A stretch of 64,000 bases of DNA, taken from contig OX419756.1 of NCBI GenBank assembly GCA_948567375.1, forward strand, positions 27,506,552-27,570,551. The letters are read 5' to 3'. A program made the position numbers and the translations under genes. Shown here one piece after another: positions 11,792 to 24,269 of the stretch (its first letter is position 1; the number at the start of each line of letters is the position of its first letter). The notes under the pieces were generated by a model. The model searched no databases and was not told the origin of the DNA. It saw only the letters and a list, made by a program, of their open reading frames with translations. Origin of the DNA: Lunularia cruciata. Taxonomy: Eukaryota > Streptophyta > Marchantiopsida > Lunulariales > Lunulariaceae.

Positions 11792-13546
11792 GGGGATTGT
11801 ACAAATGGACGTTATTGTAATTTGGAAGCCTACCCTTAACTTATTACCATCCATAAAGCTCTAGAAATTCCCAAGAAGTTCCCCCTCATTATTATAGGAA
11901 AATATAGCAAGCACAAAAATATCACAGAGATCCTACTATACAAGTTCTATGATGAAAGTTAACAATCACATTGTTGTAACTTGGATGCTGTAACTTGTTT
12001 TGAAGAACGATAAAATATCACAACCCAATTTTCAGTCCAATTTCATAATACCCTTCCACCTCTCTTGAGAACATCTTACTCTTCTCTGCCAAACGAGCAG
12101 CTCCAACTTCTCCGACAACTGTCTTATCCACCCAATCCTAGTCCCATACTTCATGGAAATACCAAGCAAACTTCAGATTCCCATACTAACTGTATTGGAT
12201 ACATGGAGAATGTACGTTCTTAGCACGTACTGTACTGTGCTACCATCTACTCCGAGTCATTCATTCATTACTGCATAGAGGGACCACACAACTTCATACG
12301 TGAATTGTGTTGGTGCACTTCGCCGAGTGGCCAAACATCTGAAAGAGAAATGCTTCCATCATCTAGGCAGGGCCTCCAGTACACACAACACTTTTATGTG
12401 GGGATAAAACGATGCCTGCTTATTTGAAAGACTCTATATAGACTCTATTGGGGCTTAGCCCCAATTTACCTTATTTTTCTCTCCCTTGTACGTCAAGCTG
12501 TACAAGGGGTCTTCCCATCCTTCGCTTATTCTACGCGGTCGCCTTTTCTTCCGAAGAGTGTGCGGAAGACTAATACCCGTTTGTAAACATAGTGCGTCTA
12601 GATTATAAAACCAATTCGATTGATCCTTCATGCAATGTATTTCATTAAAACTCATCATAAAATGTGACTTAGTTGACATGAATTGGTACGAACCAAATCC
12701 TGGTCCATTGTCCAAGCGCAAGACCTGATCATTGTGATGGCGGATTATACTAAAGTCATATCCTTCAATAGAATTTCTTCGGGTCTTCCCTTCCTTCTTG
12801 TTATCCGATGTGTCGCAGTTGACTTCTTGAATAGATTTTATTTATTCGATAGATACTTTTTTTATGACTTCTTCACTATATTTTTTTTATTTATTCAATA
12901 CATATTTATTTATATTTACTCATATTGTGAGTAACTAAGGTCAACTTGATCTGTCTCGTGTAATCACTCACTCACGCTAGATCGGGGTTTACAGTACGGT
13001 TTAGTACAGATTGAATCTCCTTATGGCAACCAATCCCACGATGATGGCGACCTCCATGCTTCATAGATTCCCATTCGATCGTTCGTTTGTTCCTTACTAG
13101 TACTGCTGTAAGTTCTACACTTAGAGAAAAGTAGAGTTCTGATCTGTTCTGACTAGAACCTCCAAAGAAGGGACAGTTTAGTTGCCTATTCTGACCGAGT
13201 TCACTCACCGAGTCCATTGCGCACTCAGCCGACGGCATTTGCTCACTTATTCAATTCCGGAGTCGCTCTCATTTATGTCCTGTACACTACGCCACGTGTT
13301 GCTGCTGTCAGGTCTGTGCACTGAACAGGTCTTTCCAAGATTGAAACCCCTCTACTTCGTTCTCGACTTCCCCACGTCGATAATCCAGCAGTCCTTGAGT
13401 GAGACTCAAATGCCATCGATGATTGCCTAACGGAGAGCGACATCCGTTCAGTTCCGCATACATTGACAGCTTCCTCCCGGAGGTGAGCAGTTCAGTACAA
13501 CATTGGAGTCGACTTTTAGTCATTTGCTGAAGTTTGGTGGGTGCTA
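11792..13546. other. Intergenic region between the coiled-coil gene and CYP98A
   Basis: No gene is recognised. It probably contains the 3' end of the coiled-coil transcript and the CYP98A promoter. Two perfect hairpins lie at 12447-12465 (ATTGGGGC arms, 3-base loop) and about 12483-12509 (CCCTTGTAC arms). An AT-rich stretch runs at 12830-12930. I see no convincing TATA box close to the CYP98A start. Confidence 0.5.
12447..12509. repeat. Two adjacent perfect hairpins
   Basis: The first has 8-base arms around TTA (12447-12465). The second has 9-base arms CCCTTGTAC/GTACAAGGG around an 8-base loop. They lie 17 bases apart about 1.1 kb upstream of CYP98A. Function is unknown. Confidence 0.55.
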
Positions 13547-15118
13547 ATGGCAGAAACGGATCTCGATGAAACGTCAAGCATTTTGCAATCCAGTTACTTC
13601 TACACCGTCCTAGCTGCTTCCGCAGTGGTAGTGTTATTTACCGTCTTGAAGGTGGTTCTATGGCCAAGCAGCAAGCTTGCTCCTGGTCCTCGTCCGCGGC
13701 CATTTGTGGGTAACCTGTACGATGTGAAGCCCGTTCGTTTCCGATGTTTCATGGAGTGGGCTGAGAGGTACGGGCCCATTCTTTCCTTCTGGATGGGCAC
13801 CACCCTCAATGTGGTCGTCTCGTCAGCCACATTGGCCAAAGAAGTTCTGAAGGATAGAGACCAGGCTTTGGCCGGACGTCCTTTGACCAGAGCAGCTGCT
13901 CGATTTAGCCGAAATGGGGCAGATCTGATTTGGGCTGACTATGGGCCTCATTATGTGAAAGTGCGGAAGCTTTGTACTCTTGAGCTTTTTACCCCCAGGA
14001 GACTGGAGGCTCTTCGGTCTGTTCGTGAAGATGAGGTTGCCGGCATGGTGAACACTCTTTACAAGGATTGCCAGTCCAACGATGGGAAGGTCAATGTGAA
14101 GAAGTATTTGTCTGCTGTGGCTTTTAACAACATCACTCGCATTGTGTTTGGCAAGAAGTTCGTGAATGATGATGGAGAGATTGATGCCCAGGGGAAGGAG
14201 TTTAAAGAGGTTATTGCTGAGGGGATGAAGCTCGGTGCATCGTTGAAGACATCTGAGCATATTAAGTACCTGCGGTGGATGTTTCCCTTGCAAGAGGAAG
14301 CTTTTGCGAGGAATAATACAAGGAGGGATAACTTGACAAAAGCAATCATGCAGGAGTTTGCAGTAGCTGCTTCAGAGGATAATAATTCTGAGAAAGATTC
14401 TTCCAACGAGCACTTTGTGAATGCTCTGCTCAAGTTTCAGAAGCAGTATGATCTCAGTGAGGTTACTGTTATTACCCTTCTTTGGGATATGATCACTGCA
14501 GGAATGGACACCACTGCTATTACGGTTGAGTGGGCTATGGCGGAGCTGATCCGGAATCCGGAGGTGCAGTTGAAAGCTCAAGAGGAGCTGGACAGTGTTG
14601 TGGGATATGAAAGAGTTGTGACTGAAGGCGACTTCAAGGATTTGCCCTACCTGCAAGCGGTAGCGAAGGAAGCACTTCGGTTGCACCCGCCAACACCTCT
14701 CATGCTGCCACACAAAGCCACAGAGCCGGTACAGGTTGGAGGCTATGATGTTCCCAAGGGGACCACAGTACATGTGAATGTGTTTGCCATAGCTCGTGAT
14801 CCAACTCTGTGGGAAGATCCGGAAACTTTCAGACCAGAGAGGTTTTTAGAGGAGGATATAGACATCAAGGGCACTGATTTCAGAGTGCTTCCATTTGGTG
14901 CTGGCAGAAGAGTGTGCCCTGGTGCACAGCTTGGACTTGTTCTGGTCCAGATCATGGTGGCACGTCTGTTGCATCACTTTACTTGGTTGCCCCTAGAGGG
15001 TGTGCACCCCGAAGACATTGATCTTACCGAACGCCCTGGAGTGGTCACGTTCATGGCTAAGCCCTTGGAAGCTGTGGCTTCTCCAAGATTACCATCACAT
15101 CTTTACAGGAAAATGTGA
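13547..15118 (+). CDS. CYP98A: Cytochrome P450 CYP98A family (p-coumaroyl ester 3'-hydroxylase)
   Basis: This is a full-length 523-residue P450 in a single exon. Residues ~12-37 form the ER signal anchor, followed by the proline-rich hinge (APGPRPRP). The I-helix oxygen-binding motif AGMDTT is at 318-323, the ExxR pair at Glu375/Arg378, FRPERF at 428-433, and the heme loop [10 protein letters not shown] at 450-459 with Cys457 as iron ligand. CYP98A is indicated by [28 protein letters not shown] and the C-terminal RLPSHLYRK. The family meta-hydroxylates p-coumaroyl shikimate/quinate esters, or p-coumaroyl-threonate in mosses, using NADPH-P450 reductase at the ER, feeding caffeoyl compounds to cuticle or lignin-type polymers. 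The substrate here cannot be read from sequence. The ATG at 13547 was chosen because it gives the usual anchor length. All key residues are intact. Angiosperm CYP98A genes I know of have introns; this one has none. Confidence 0.95.
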   Translation: MAETDLDETSSILQSSYFYTVLAASAVVVLFTVLKVVLWPSSKLAPGPRPRPFVGNLYDVKPVRFRCFMEWAERYGPILSFWMGTTLNVVVSSATLAKEVLKDRDQALAGRPLTRAAARFSRNGADLIWADYGPHYVKVRKLCTLELFTPRRLEALRSVREDEVAGMVNTLYKDCQSNDGKVNVKKYLSAVAFNNITRIVFGKKFVNDDGEIDAQGKEFKEVIAEGMKLGASLKTSEHIKYLRWMFPLQEEAFARNNTRRDNLTKAIMQEFAVAASEDNNSEKDSSNEHFVNALLKFQKQYDLSEVTVITLLWDMITAGMDTTAITVEWAMAELIRNPEVQLKAQEELDSVVGYERVVTEGDFKDLPYLQAVAKEALRLHPPTPLMLPHKATEPVQVGGYDVPKGTTVHVNVFAIARDPTLWEDPETFRPERFLEEDIDIKGTDFRVLPFGAGRRVCPGAQLGLVLVQIMVARLLHHFTWLPLEGVHPEDIDLTERPGVVTFMAKPLEAVASPRLPSHLYRKM

Positions 15119-16158
15119 GAGAGGCCACCCAAATGGATGAGGTGGTACTTATGAATCCTGATTCCTATGATTCCACGTCTACGGATGAGTTGGACCCAGA
15201 CTCTGCAGAGACTTGTGGAGGAGGTTATAGCAAGGATTGCGGATTGAAGTACTCAGCACTCATTTTTCAATTTTTCCATCAAGTTCGCAGCACAAACCTT
15301 AGTTTGTTAGGGCCTGCACATGCATTGTTCCGTCCGCATCGTCAAATATTGGAGAGGTGTGCCTGCAGGAATTGCGCTGGCTTTTAGATACTCAAGGTTG
15401 TTGCAAGGGCCTTGGAATCAGAACTGTCCCAGGATTGGCAACTCTGTTCGTTGACAGCACTCCATTTTGGTTCAGATCTGGAACTGAGGAATTTTATCTG
15501 TATAGTCCGTTACAGCCTTGGAAGCATAGCCCGTCCCAAGATTGCCAAGTCTGTTCGTTGGAAGTGTCTAGTGAGTTCCTACTCAGGAACATAGAATTCT
15601 CATCTGAGAATCCAACGAAACATGTTTTAAAGAGAGTACCACAATTTTGCCCCCTATTATCATCTTTCCAAGTGCACAACATGTAAATTCTTGTCTCAGT
15701 TTCTTTGACTGAGGAAATTACGAACCAAAACCCCGAACTCTGTTTGTGAGCTTAAAGCATCGCATTGTGCATTCTGTGGTGAATTGTTAGTAACTCCAGG
15801 CACTTTACCGTGCTCGAGAAGGTGTGGATATGATCATGAAACCCGATCTGTTCGTGCTAGGTAGTCTTTCCTCCGTTTGTAACATCTAATCGTTTCTCAC
15901 CACGATGCAATCCTGTCTCTACGATTGCTGGCTAAATGAAGTCTTTCCCTGTAAATTCAGGCTTCATATTGACTTCATATTCATTTGAGGATGTTTAATC
16001 TAACTCCAAGTATCACAAGACCACTTTTCAGTCAGGTATTCAAAGCATTACAACAGAGAATCACTTTTTTCATGTCGTTTGAAGTTTTGAGGGCAGCATG
16101 CCCACATGTCAGATTTGTTTCCAAAATATTCAGGATAGTAGTAGCTGTTGAGGAGTAT

Positions 16159-16366
16159 GTCTATACTGGATAAGGGCAAGTATTGGTGCAAGACCAAGAT
16201 TGTTCATCTCACTTCCCACATAGTGCACTTCAGCAAGCAGAAGATCTGCACATTGTTTGAAGATTGAGGAAGAGGATTCCAAACATTCAGCTGCACTTGA
16301 GACGGCTGTTTATATTGGATAAGAGCAAGCAGTAGAGCAAAATCAAGGTAGTTCATCGCACTTTCC
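16159..16366 (+). repeat. Diverged direct repeat, two ~59-bp copies
   Basis: 16159-16217 and 16308-16366 align along their length (g-t-y-tatactggataagrgcaag ... gttcatc-cactt-cc), spaced 149 bases apart. It is probably a local duplication in the 3' flank of CYP98A. Confidence 0.55.
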
Positions 16367-18975
16367 AATTTCAACAATTTCACTGTCAACCGAAGGATTA
16401 TAGTTCTAATCTTCCAAGTTCAGATTTGTGTCTCGCTCATACCCATCTCTTTGATAGTGGGAATAATTCTACTCTGGTTGGAATAGAAATAGAAAATAGA
16501 AAACAGAAAACAGTAAACAGAAATTTAACGTTTTTTATTTCCATTGAAGTAAATCTTAAGTAGAAGTTCTAATTAAAATATTTTGGACATTTAAGAGGAT
16601 TTTTAATGACAAAGAATAGTACTTCATTCTTTAAATACTCTTAAGTTTCAGAGTTCAGTCAATGTTAAGTTCACTGACACTAAATCATATTAATAAAAAT
16701 CTTCATTTTCTTTAAATTATTCAAATGTAAAAATGACATTTTATATTAGAGTTTTAAAATAAAAATTTCAACAAAACTTCAAGTACATTTTTCAATCTTA
16801 GATTTTAAGTTCGTTGGTTGATAAGCATATATCTTTCTCATAGGCTACCCATACACTTAAATTTAAGACTGAATTTTGTAAAATCTAAAAATTCATTACG
16901 AGTGAATCTATATAAATTCTCCTATCGAGGAAGTGCATTATGGAAGATGCACATATTTAAACTACAATTTAGATACATGTTTAGAATAATGTGAATGTTT
17001 AAACTACAGGTATATGATATCATGTGCATACACACATGTGTATTAACTGTTCCACTTCTAAACACATGCTTTGTTTTACCTTTATGGATCTTAAAATTAA
17101 CTATCTATAATAATATAATATGACAAAGCATATCAGAAGAAAAAACAGATTTTTTTTTGGAAAAAATGACAATTAAATAACTACATATGCTCCAAAATAA
17201 TTTCCGAATGATATTTGTCTCCATCTCCATCTCCATGCTTTATATCAAATATGCACTCAATGATATATTTTGTATATGACCATACTCCACGTCACGTGGC
17301 TATAATATATACTCATGGTTATCTCTTAAGTACTATCATGCTTTACATCACATTTCACATATACCTAATTTTTTTTATCAAACTCCTCTCACGTGGTATA
17401 AGAGTCTACATATTTCATATCGTATTATACCATACGATTATATATATATAGTTATTTCGATGAATATGCATATTTGTGGTTATCATTACACTTAGTGTTT
17501 GATCACCTATACTTTTCTCAAGAATTGCAACTTCATACAATCATATAAACAACTTCGTAAAGAAGACCATTTACTTTTTCTTGCAGAAATATGAGTTATC
17601 ATTAAATATTTATAATATAAAATATACCTAGGGTTAAAGACACATGAATCTCTTTAGTAAAATGTGAACAAATAACGTAGAGAATATCTTTTGCAAATTT
17701 ATAATCCCAATAAATCTAATTTCTGGACCACATTTCAAATTAAATTTTTTTTATTTATGAAATAGCATCTAACATAATCAATTGATTTTTATCATTTATG
17801 AATGAAAAGCATTTGTGCATGTTCTTTACCTCTTACCGTTACTTCTTGTGCGCTTTCCATCGAGGAATATCCTCACCTGCCAAAATCAACTTTAGCGAAG
17901 AGTGCACTACATCCAAACCATTGAATTATTACACTTATTCATCATAGAATATCTATGGGAATATTCTGTGTGCATTTGCTAAAGCAATTCCTCTCCAGTA
18001 AGATAATGGGAAACCATTCTAAGGTCATTTTATTTAAGCCTTATTTATTAGGGCATTTTCAATTCGTGAAATTGTGGAGTAGGGGATCACCCGTAAATAC
18101 ATATAATTGTGACACTTTTCAGAGACAATGAGTGTATAGGTTTATTTATCGAAGCTTCCAAAAACCGAAAAATTGAACAACTTTTTAAGAGTGATGGAAT
18201 CTACTAGATATTATCAATGGTTTTATATTTTAGTATTGAAATTTCCAAGAAATTTGAACAAAGCAGTTAATAAAACTTAACAATTTACAAAAAATGGACA
18301 AGATTTTAAAGAATCTTCTGGATCACCCCTCTCTGCGCACCTGGAATCTCGAGTGATTGTTTATGGGTCACCATTGAAGCATTCCATCAATTTTAACAAG
18401 ACCATTTATAATATTTTTTATGAGTTCAAATTGATAAGAAGCTACGTTAAATCCCTTACTCTATTCTTGAAGAGATTCTATGTGACATAACGAGTTGCGA
18501 TTTTCAATACGCCACATTCTTTTCCTTTCTTATGGAACGAGGGTCTTTAACACAATAGGGGTTTCAGTTCAAGATTTGTGTCCGGGAAATAAGAATGACA
18601 TGAATTTCAAATCAAAACCTCCGCCATGCATTTGACTTGAGTATGGAAATGTTAACATAAATTATGCATACATTTTATGTAAAAGCAAGAAAGCATCTAT
18701 AGGGATGAGATTCAATTCTAGAAACAGAACATAACTTTAGACCGTGCGTAGATAATGCTAGTCTATTCAACTTGACTCCAAAATGTATCGAACGATTTAA
18801 GCAAGCCATATCGCTGGTCTGTCCTCCTTGGCACCCTGAAATTGCATTTCTTACCATTTCGCGTTGATTACATGGCCATTGTGGTTCTAGGACTCCAAGC
18901 TAGCCTGGCTTCATTTTACACTTCCCATCAATCTAATCGGGTTGCACTCTGTAGTGTTTTGAATCTCGGCCAGCC

Positions 18976-19006
18976 TGTCAATACTATACTATGTATAGTA
19001 TTGACA
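18976..19006. repeat. 31-bp perfect hairpin
   Basis: The 13-base perfect arms TGTCAATACTATA flank a 5-base loop in otherwise unique AT-rich DNA. Confidence 0.65.
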
Positions 19007-20588
19007 AATTGAGCCAATTACACGTCATAGCATATCTTTGATTTCGATTGCATTTGCACTTTCCTTGGTAATGCTCCCATGGAGAGCAAATGTGTTTCCC
19101 AAACATCAACTTAGATACTATTGCCTATGATTTGATCTTGACAATGTTACATTCTATTATTCAACGATTGATTGTGCACAAGGATACTGATTTTTATCAT
19201 ATAGGTAAGATGAGACTAAGTAAACAACAAAAACTTTTACATGACACTTCTCATCACCAATGCCCCTGTAGTTGAACATCGAGCTCTCCTACTATAGTAA
19301 AGCAGCTTCCAAGTACGTTGGTTTCCACGTATCCCTCGGTGGCCACCAGAGCGTCCTCAAATCCCATGGTTAGAAAGTTTCTTAAGTAACTTAAAGTCAC
19401 TTAAGTACTCTGCTGGGAATGTTTCAGCTACAACAATCTGAAGTATACTCAATCTGAAGTGGCACACTCCTTTGACATCGCTACTCAATCGCATCCCACG
19501 TTTTGAAACTTACTTGACCACAAGAAATCCCCATTGCCCATACGGTGCTATTTATATAGTTATAGTATATTTATCACTTAGATTGTAGATTTTCAGTGTT
19601 GGCGTCGCTGCATAGTGCTTTGTTCTTTCTGCCCTATGAGCTTTGACTTTGGTTTCTCCGTACCTTTTCTCTCTTTTGTTGGGTCTTGGACTCTTTCTTT
19701 ATGCACCTTTTGGTGTGCTTGTATTCTTTTTCTCCCTCTCCTATGGGGTATATTATTGGGCCTGTTGGCCTTTTCTTCATTGCTTGACGTGGGTTCACAT
19801 GGTATTGTATTGTGTAAGGTGGAGAGATCTGTTAGATAACAATAATACTACTGGTTTTCTATTATCATTTTGCATGGAGGAGTGAAAAGCTTTCTCATGG
19901 GTGAAGGGCCCTGAACTCATACAAAAGCTACAGGTTATGTGAAAGGTGACTCGAACTTTTTACTGGTTACAAGTAATCCACAAATTTTAATTAACAATAT
20001 GAATGAAATTGAAATTGAAATTAAAAAATGAGCATGTGTTATTTATCTCCATTTTAGCATTCAGTGCTTGGTACGGTACATGAGCAAATAGTATATTTCA
20101 CTTCCTTGCTTTTTTGTGTGATCAGCATGCTCACATTTCTCAATCCTTTATATTTCTCTGGGTTCACATTTCTCACTCACCACCTTTCTTTGTGAAGTAG
20201 CACATCTTTTATTTTATTATCAGTTTGAGAGATATAGCGTATTGCTACTTGCCTCAAACTTATGAGAGAAATTGCAAAGTACATGCAACATAACATAAGA
20301 ATTTCAAAAGAAAGAGCAAAAAAAAATTGAGGACAAAAGGGTGGATTGGTGACTGGAGTTTAGCTGAAGGGAGTGGAGATGAAGACAATGATACCATAGT
20401 TCATTTTTTAATATGGTGTGAGTTTTTTAACCACCAGAGATTACTGTAAGAGAGTTTGCATCCCTTGTAGTACAAAATTTGTTCATCAAGTTTCTAGAGA
20501 TATCAACCTTGTATCTTTTAGACAACTCACCTAGATCAAGATTGCCTCCTTTCATGCATCAGTGGATCCCATAAAAGAATATCCAGTG

Positions 20589-21500
20589 TTTAGAAGGAAC
20601 TCCATACAAATTCAAACCCATATTTTGATCTAACTTGCAATTGCTCTAGACAGATTTGCATACAATGGAAATGGAGCATATGTAACAAGGGGGTTTGATA
20701 TCTAGGGAGTTAATATAAGATCCATCACATATTTTACAAATAGAATCATAATTGTAATTTTATCTAATGTCAAAAGGGAAGTGGAGTGGCCAAACCGAGA
20801 AGAAGAGTAAGAATTTCCTCTACCTTTGCTCAAAAATAATTTCCTAGGTATGTGGGATTAGTAGGTGGATTACTCTTACCTTTAGCAAAAAGACAAAATT
20901 TCTTTTATTTTTAGTAAAAAGAGTTATTATTCAATAAAATATCAAGTAGTTTGCAATGACAAGTCGAGGATAATTCATTTTGTGAAAAGCAATGGTTAAA
21001 GAACTTTAAACGTAGGGAGTTTAGTTTATAGAGTACACTTTTAGAGTTAAGTTTGCTGAAGAGAGTTGTGCTTATATGCAAGAATGCAAAGATCATATCA
21101 TGATATAACATTTTTGAAGAAATCTCCACTTTTGGCCAAAGTTGAATAGTAGAGAAGCATGCAACTCTTTTAAAACCAATTAGTATTTGATTAGGAACTT
21201 TGAATATGTTTCAATGAGACATATGATGCACTCCTTCAAACAAGTATGCACTCAAGATAAGCAAGACTTCAAAAAATGTGTTGCTTGAACTTATGTAATC
21301 AATAAACATTATGTAGGAATTAAAAAATCTAGATTGCATTCATAAAGGGAATTATGAGTGCAATTAAACAAAATAAGGAACAATTTCTATGACCTAAGAG
21401 AATTATCATGTGCATGATTTTACATAACATTCAAGTTAGTAAATTTAATGTATAGTTAGAAGAGGATAAGGATTTTATAAATGAATTGGACAAAAATTTT
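20589..21500 (+). pseudogene. PIF/Harbinger-like (DDE_Tnp_4) transposase relic
   Basis: Translation in one frame gives LAIALDRFAYNGNGAYVTRG with an interrupted helix-turn-helix-like region. SKKSYYSIKYQVVCNDKSR plus IIHFVKSN follows, closely resembling the 'RKGYY-N-QVVCD---- F' block around the second catalytic Asp of Harbinger-type nucleases. Further on are HDITFLKKSPLLAKVE-like and CMILHNI-like blocks of the same family. At least eight stops and some frame changes break it, and the first catalytic Asp region (around 20850) is not preserved. Terminal inverted repeats were not found. It is non-functional; the family assignment rests on motif recognition by eye. Confidence 0.55.
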
Positions 21501-21939
21501 GAATTAGTAGGCTTGGAGCATGATACCAAGGAAAATAGACTAAATATGATGCAAAATTTGTGTGCATTCAACAAGAAACCCAAGAGAATTCTCTCCTTGA
21601 GATGAATAAAAAAGAATTTTTCAAGGGAAATATGTGCTTAGATGAGTGAAGAAGTGTTTGTTGATTTATTCACATTGGATCCATTAGTGTGCATTGGAGT
21701 GCACCAAGGTATGTGATAGTGAGCTCAAGTATGATTAAGAACTGCTTGGGTATTGTTGGTGGTGCTTTGGGGTTGGGTGGAGTGTGTTGGGATTGGATGC
21801 AATTGGGTCAACTCCAAGATTCTATGTTTCAATTTTAAAAATCACAATCAATTTGTAAAGAAAATAAAATGCTGAGTGAATGCATATAGAGGATGGAGAA
21901 ATCATCTTCAAAGGGTGCAATAATTCAAAAGTCATTCAT

Positions 21940-22340
21940 TATTGAGAGAAAGTAGAATTTGGAGAGAGAGACAAGAAGTCTTTTTTTGGAGAGAAAAGAG
22001 AATAGTGAAAGAGAAATCATATTTTATTCTCAAGAGGAAAGAGAATATGGAGAGAAAAAAGATTTTTCATTCACAAGAGAAAGGAGAATTGAAAGAGTGG
22101 AAAATAAAAGAAGAGAGGAGAGAAGGAGAAGTCATCTCAATCTCAAGAGAAAGGAGGATGGTGGGAGAGAGAAATGAAGAGGAGGAGAGAAAGGACGATC
22201 ATGGGAGGGAAAAGGACTAGATTTAAAAGATTTCAAGCTCTCAAGGAATTCAGATTTTGGAGATTGAGTTTCAAGATTTAAGGATTGAGATGGGAAAACT
22301 GAGGAGTATGAGGGAGAAGTGGACATACAAAATTTGGAGG
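21940..22340 (+). repeat. Purine-rich low-complexity tract
   Basis: Some 400 bases on the + strand are dominated by GA/GAA repeats (gagagaaa, ggagagaga). Open frames here give only Arg/Glu/Lys runs and are composition artefacts, not a gene. Confidence 0.7.
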
Positions 22341-22929
22341 ATACAAAAGAAGGAGCTTGGTTGGTTGAATTCATTTCCAATCACATGACTAATATCAAGT
22401 AAAGATGGATGGATAAAACTCAAATAAATGATTCTCTAGAGTGCAAGAGATAGATCTTGCTACATCTTGGTGTTATGGGATTGAATATCACCATTTGCAT
22501 GGAGTATCTTTGTTTAAATTTCAGTAATTTTATCAATTTTTTGTCAATTTTTGTAGCATAGACCTAGAGATACACCAAGAAAGACCTTAGACCTAAGGTC
22601 TCAAAACCAGCATCTGAAAAAATTAAAAAATGACTAAGCTAAAAACATAGTCATGTGCTTAAGAAGTCTAGCAGGCTAAAGCACCTAAATCTGCACTCCT
22701 CGGTAGGTTTATGCGACGCACAAAAGAGTAAACTGCCCTACGGGCCTCGTGACACGCAGAGTGGCTTGTGCATACCGCAAAGAACCCTATGCACCCTTGT
22801 CTTTATCATGTGAATATACATCACCACACAACATACATTGTTGTAAAAAAAGTACAACTCAAATAAGACGTCATATACAGACCCTAAGTGCTACAATATC
22901 TAGTGATCAAAAATCATAATCCTAATGCA

Positions 22930-23290
22930 ATACACTCTACCAATAGGTACTAATTACACCATCAAGCTACACCCACTCTAGCTCAAAGAATCAAGTTGCA
23001 CTCACCAACTTCAGTCCACCATAAGTAGGAGCTCAAAGGCTCAACATAGAAGAAGTGAGCTCTCTAGTGCTGCACTTTGAAGTATACCTCTTGGGGTGGC
23101 CAAGGAGTCTGGCGCTAATGGCACATCTCATGGTACTAAAGGTGCAAACAATATAAATGGTAGCTCTAATGGTGTGATCAGACCCTAATGTACTATTCAG
23201 CCACCACTAACTAGTCCATGAGTAGTTAAGTATATAATTGTGATTACCAAGGCTATCACTCCAATGTCCTAGAAATCTAACTTTGGCATT
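22930..23290 (+). repeat. Dispersed repeat family F, copy 1
   Basis: This segment has the order 'cccactctagctcaaag ... caccataa--gagctcaaaggct ... gtgagctctctagtgct-cactttgaagtatacctct'. It recurs at about 34930-35300 in the same orientation and inverted at 23615-23860 and 27600-27900. It is probably a fragment of an old retroelement; no coding capacity is seen. Confidence 0.55.
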
Positions 23291-23614
23291 GCAAATATTA
23301 TGACAAAGAAATTTTTTATGTTGTTTTATTTAGATTTATGAGATGGATTAGATGAAGGCACTCATTTTATGAATATCAATTAGTGTTGCACATGTCATGA
23401 GTAAGATTTATCCAAATATACACATGTAAATTCTTAGAATTTTGAATATACTCCCATTTCAAAATCCCAAACCTCTTACCAAATTTCTGTCAACCTTGTT
23501 CCCCTTCTCCTTAAATTCAATTCAATGAATCATAGATTCTTCTTATTTATTCTCCTTTCATTCATCTCCTCATTTAGCTATTTTGACTTAGTGATGGCTT
23601 TTTATTACATTAGG

Positions 23615-23860
23615 GTTTCGGATTGCTCCATCAGAGCTACTATTTTCACTATTCACCCCATCTGGATGGACAAGTGTGCAATTAGGGCTGGACACCTTGA
23701 CTCCCTTAAGTAGGAGTGTACCTCGAAGTGGAGCTCCAAAGAGCTCACACATTTTATGTTGAGGCTTTGAGCTCTTGGTTATGGTAGATAGAGCAAGCAA
23801 GTGCAACTTGGATCTACGCTAGAGTAAGTTTTGCTTGATGAGTGTAATCAATACATCTTG
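23615..23860 (-). repeat. Dispersed repeat family F, copy 2 (inverted)
   Basis: The core 'cctcgaagtggagctccaaagagctcac ... ttgaggctttgagctcttggttatggtaga' is the reverse complement of family F copy 1. Copies 1 and 2 form an imperfect inverted pair separated by ~320 bases. Confidence 0.55.
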
Positions 23861-23948
23861 GCAAAGAGCTCTTGAGAATGGTGTTATATAAATCTGTATG
23901 GAGTAAAGTAAAGGATGCTAGATTTAAGATGCCCAAATTTTAGACTAC

Positions 23949-24269
23949 TTGGATGATCCCAAGCATTTCAATCACATCCAAAAAAGCTCTTGCAAAAAGC
24001 CAATTCAAAAGGACACCACATTAGCTTATATGGCTGCATATCTCTTAAGGCAAAGGAAGTTTCTTGAGTTGTTGATAAGAGAGAAATTTTCCAAAAACTG
24101 TGCAAGATATATGAAGTCCTACAATTTGGCTAGAGAGAAGAAGGATAAATATATAAGGAAAAGTCTCAGCAAGAAGAAATTAAAACATAAATGGAGAACC
24201 ATAGAAGATAAATTAAATCATCTACATTGTCATTTGGACACAATGATTATTATGTTTGGATGTAGATGA
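23949..24269 (+). other. Short basic open frame, unassigned
   Basis: A 106-codon frame is rich in Lys/Leu (LRQRKFLELLIREKFSKN and similar). I recognise no family. It lies in repeat-dense AT-rich DNA and could be part of a decayed element. Confidence 0.2.

Larger units (their letters stand above)
15119..20585. other. Intergenic region with a shift to AT-rich DNA near 16.4 kb
   Basis: 15119-16400 is CYP98A 3' flank of ordinary composition. From about 16.4 kb the DNA becomes strongly AT-rich with long A/T runs. No gene is recognised. Local features are a diverged direct repeat (16159-16217 and 16308-16366) and a perfect hairpin at 18976. A T/G-rich hydrophobic open stretch at 19615-19885 I cannot assign. 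Confidence 0.5.

Noticed and set aside
12455-12721. Minus-strand frame beginning RLDNGPGFGSYQF, reminiscent of an integrase D-N-G-x-E-F motif
   Set aside because: The Glu is missing, the remaining sequence matches no integrase block, and no other retroelement part lies nearby.
13600-14955. Several long minus-strand frames opposite CYP98A
   Set aside because: They are shadows of the codon pattern of the P450 gene and have no motifs.
21942-22220. Open frame of 92 codons rich in Arg, Glu and Lys
   Set aside because: It is an artefact of the purine-rich tract: both overlapping frames give the same low-complexity composition and no motif.
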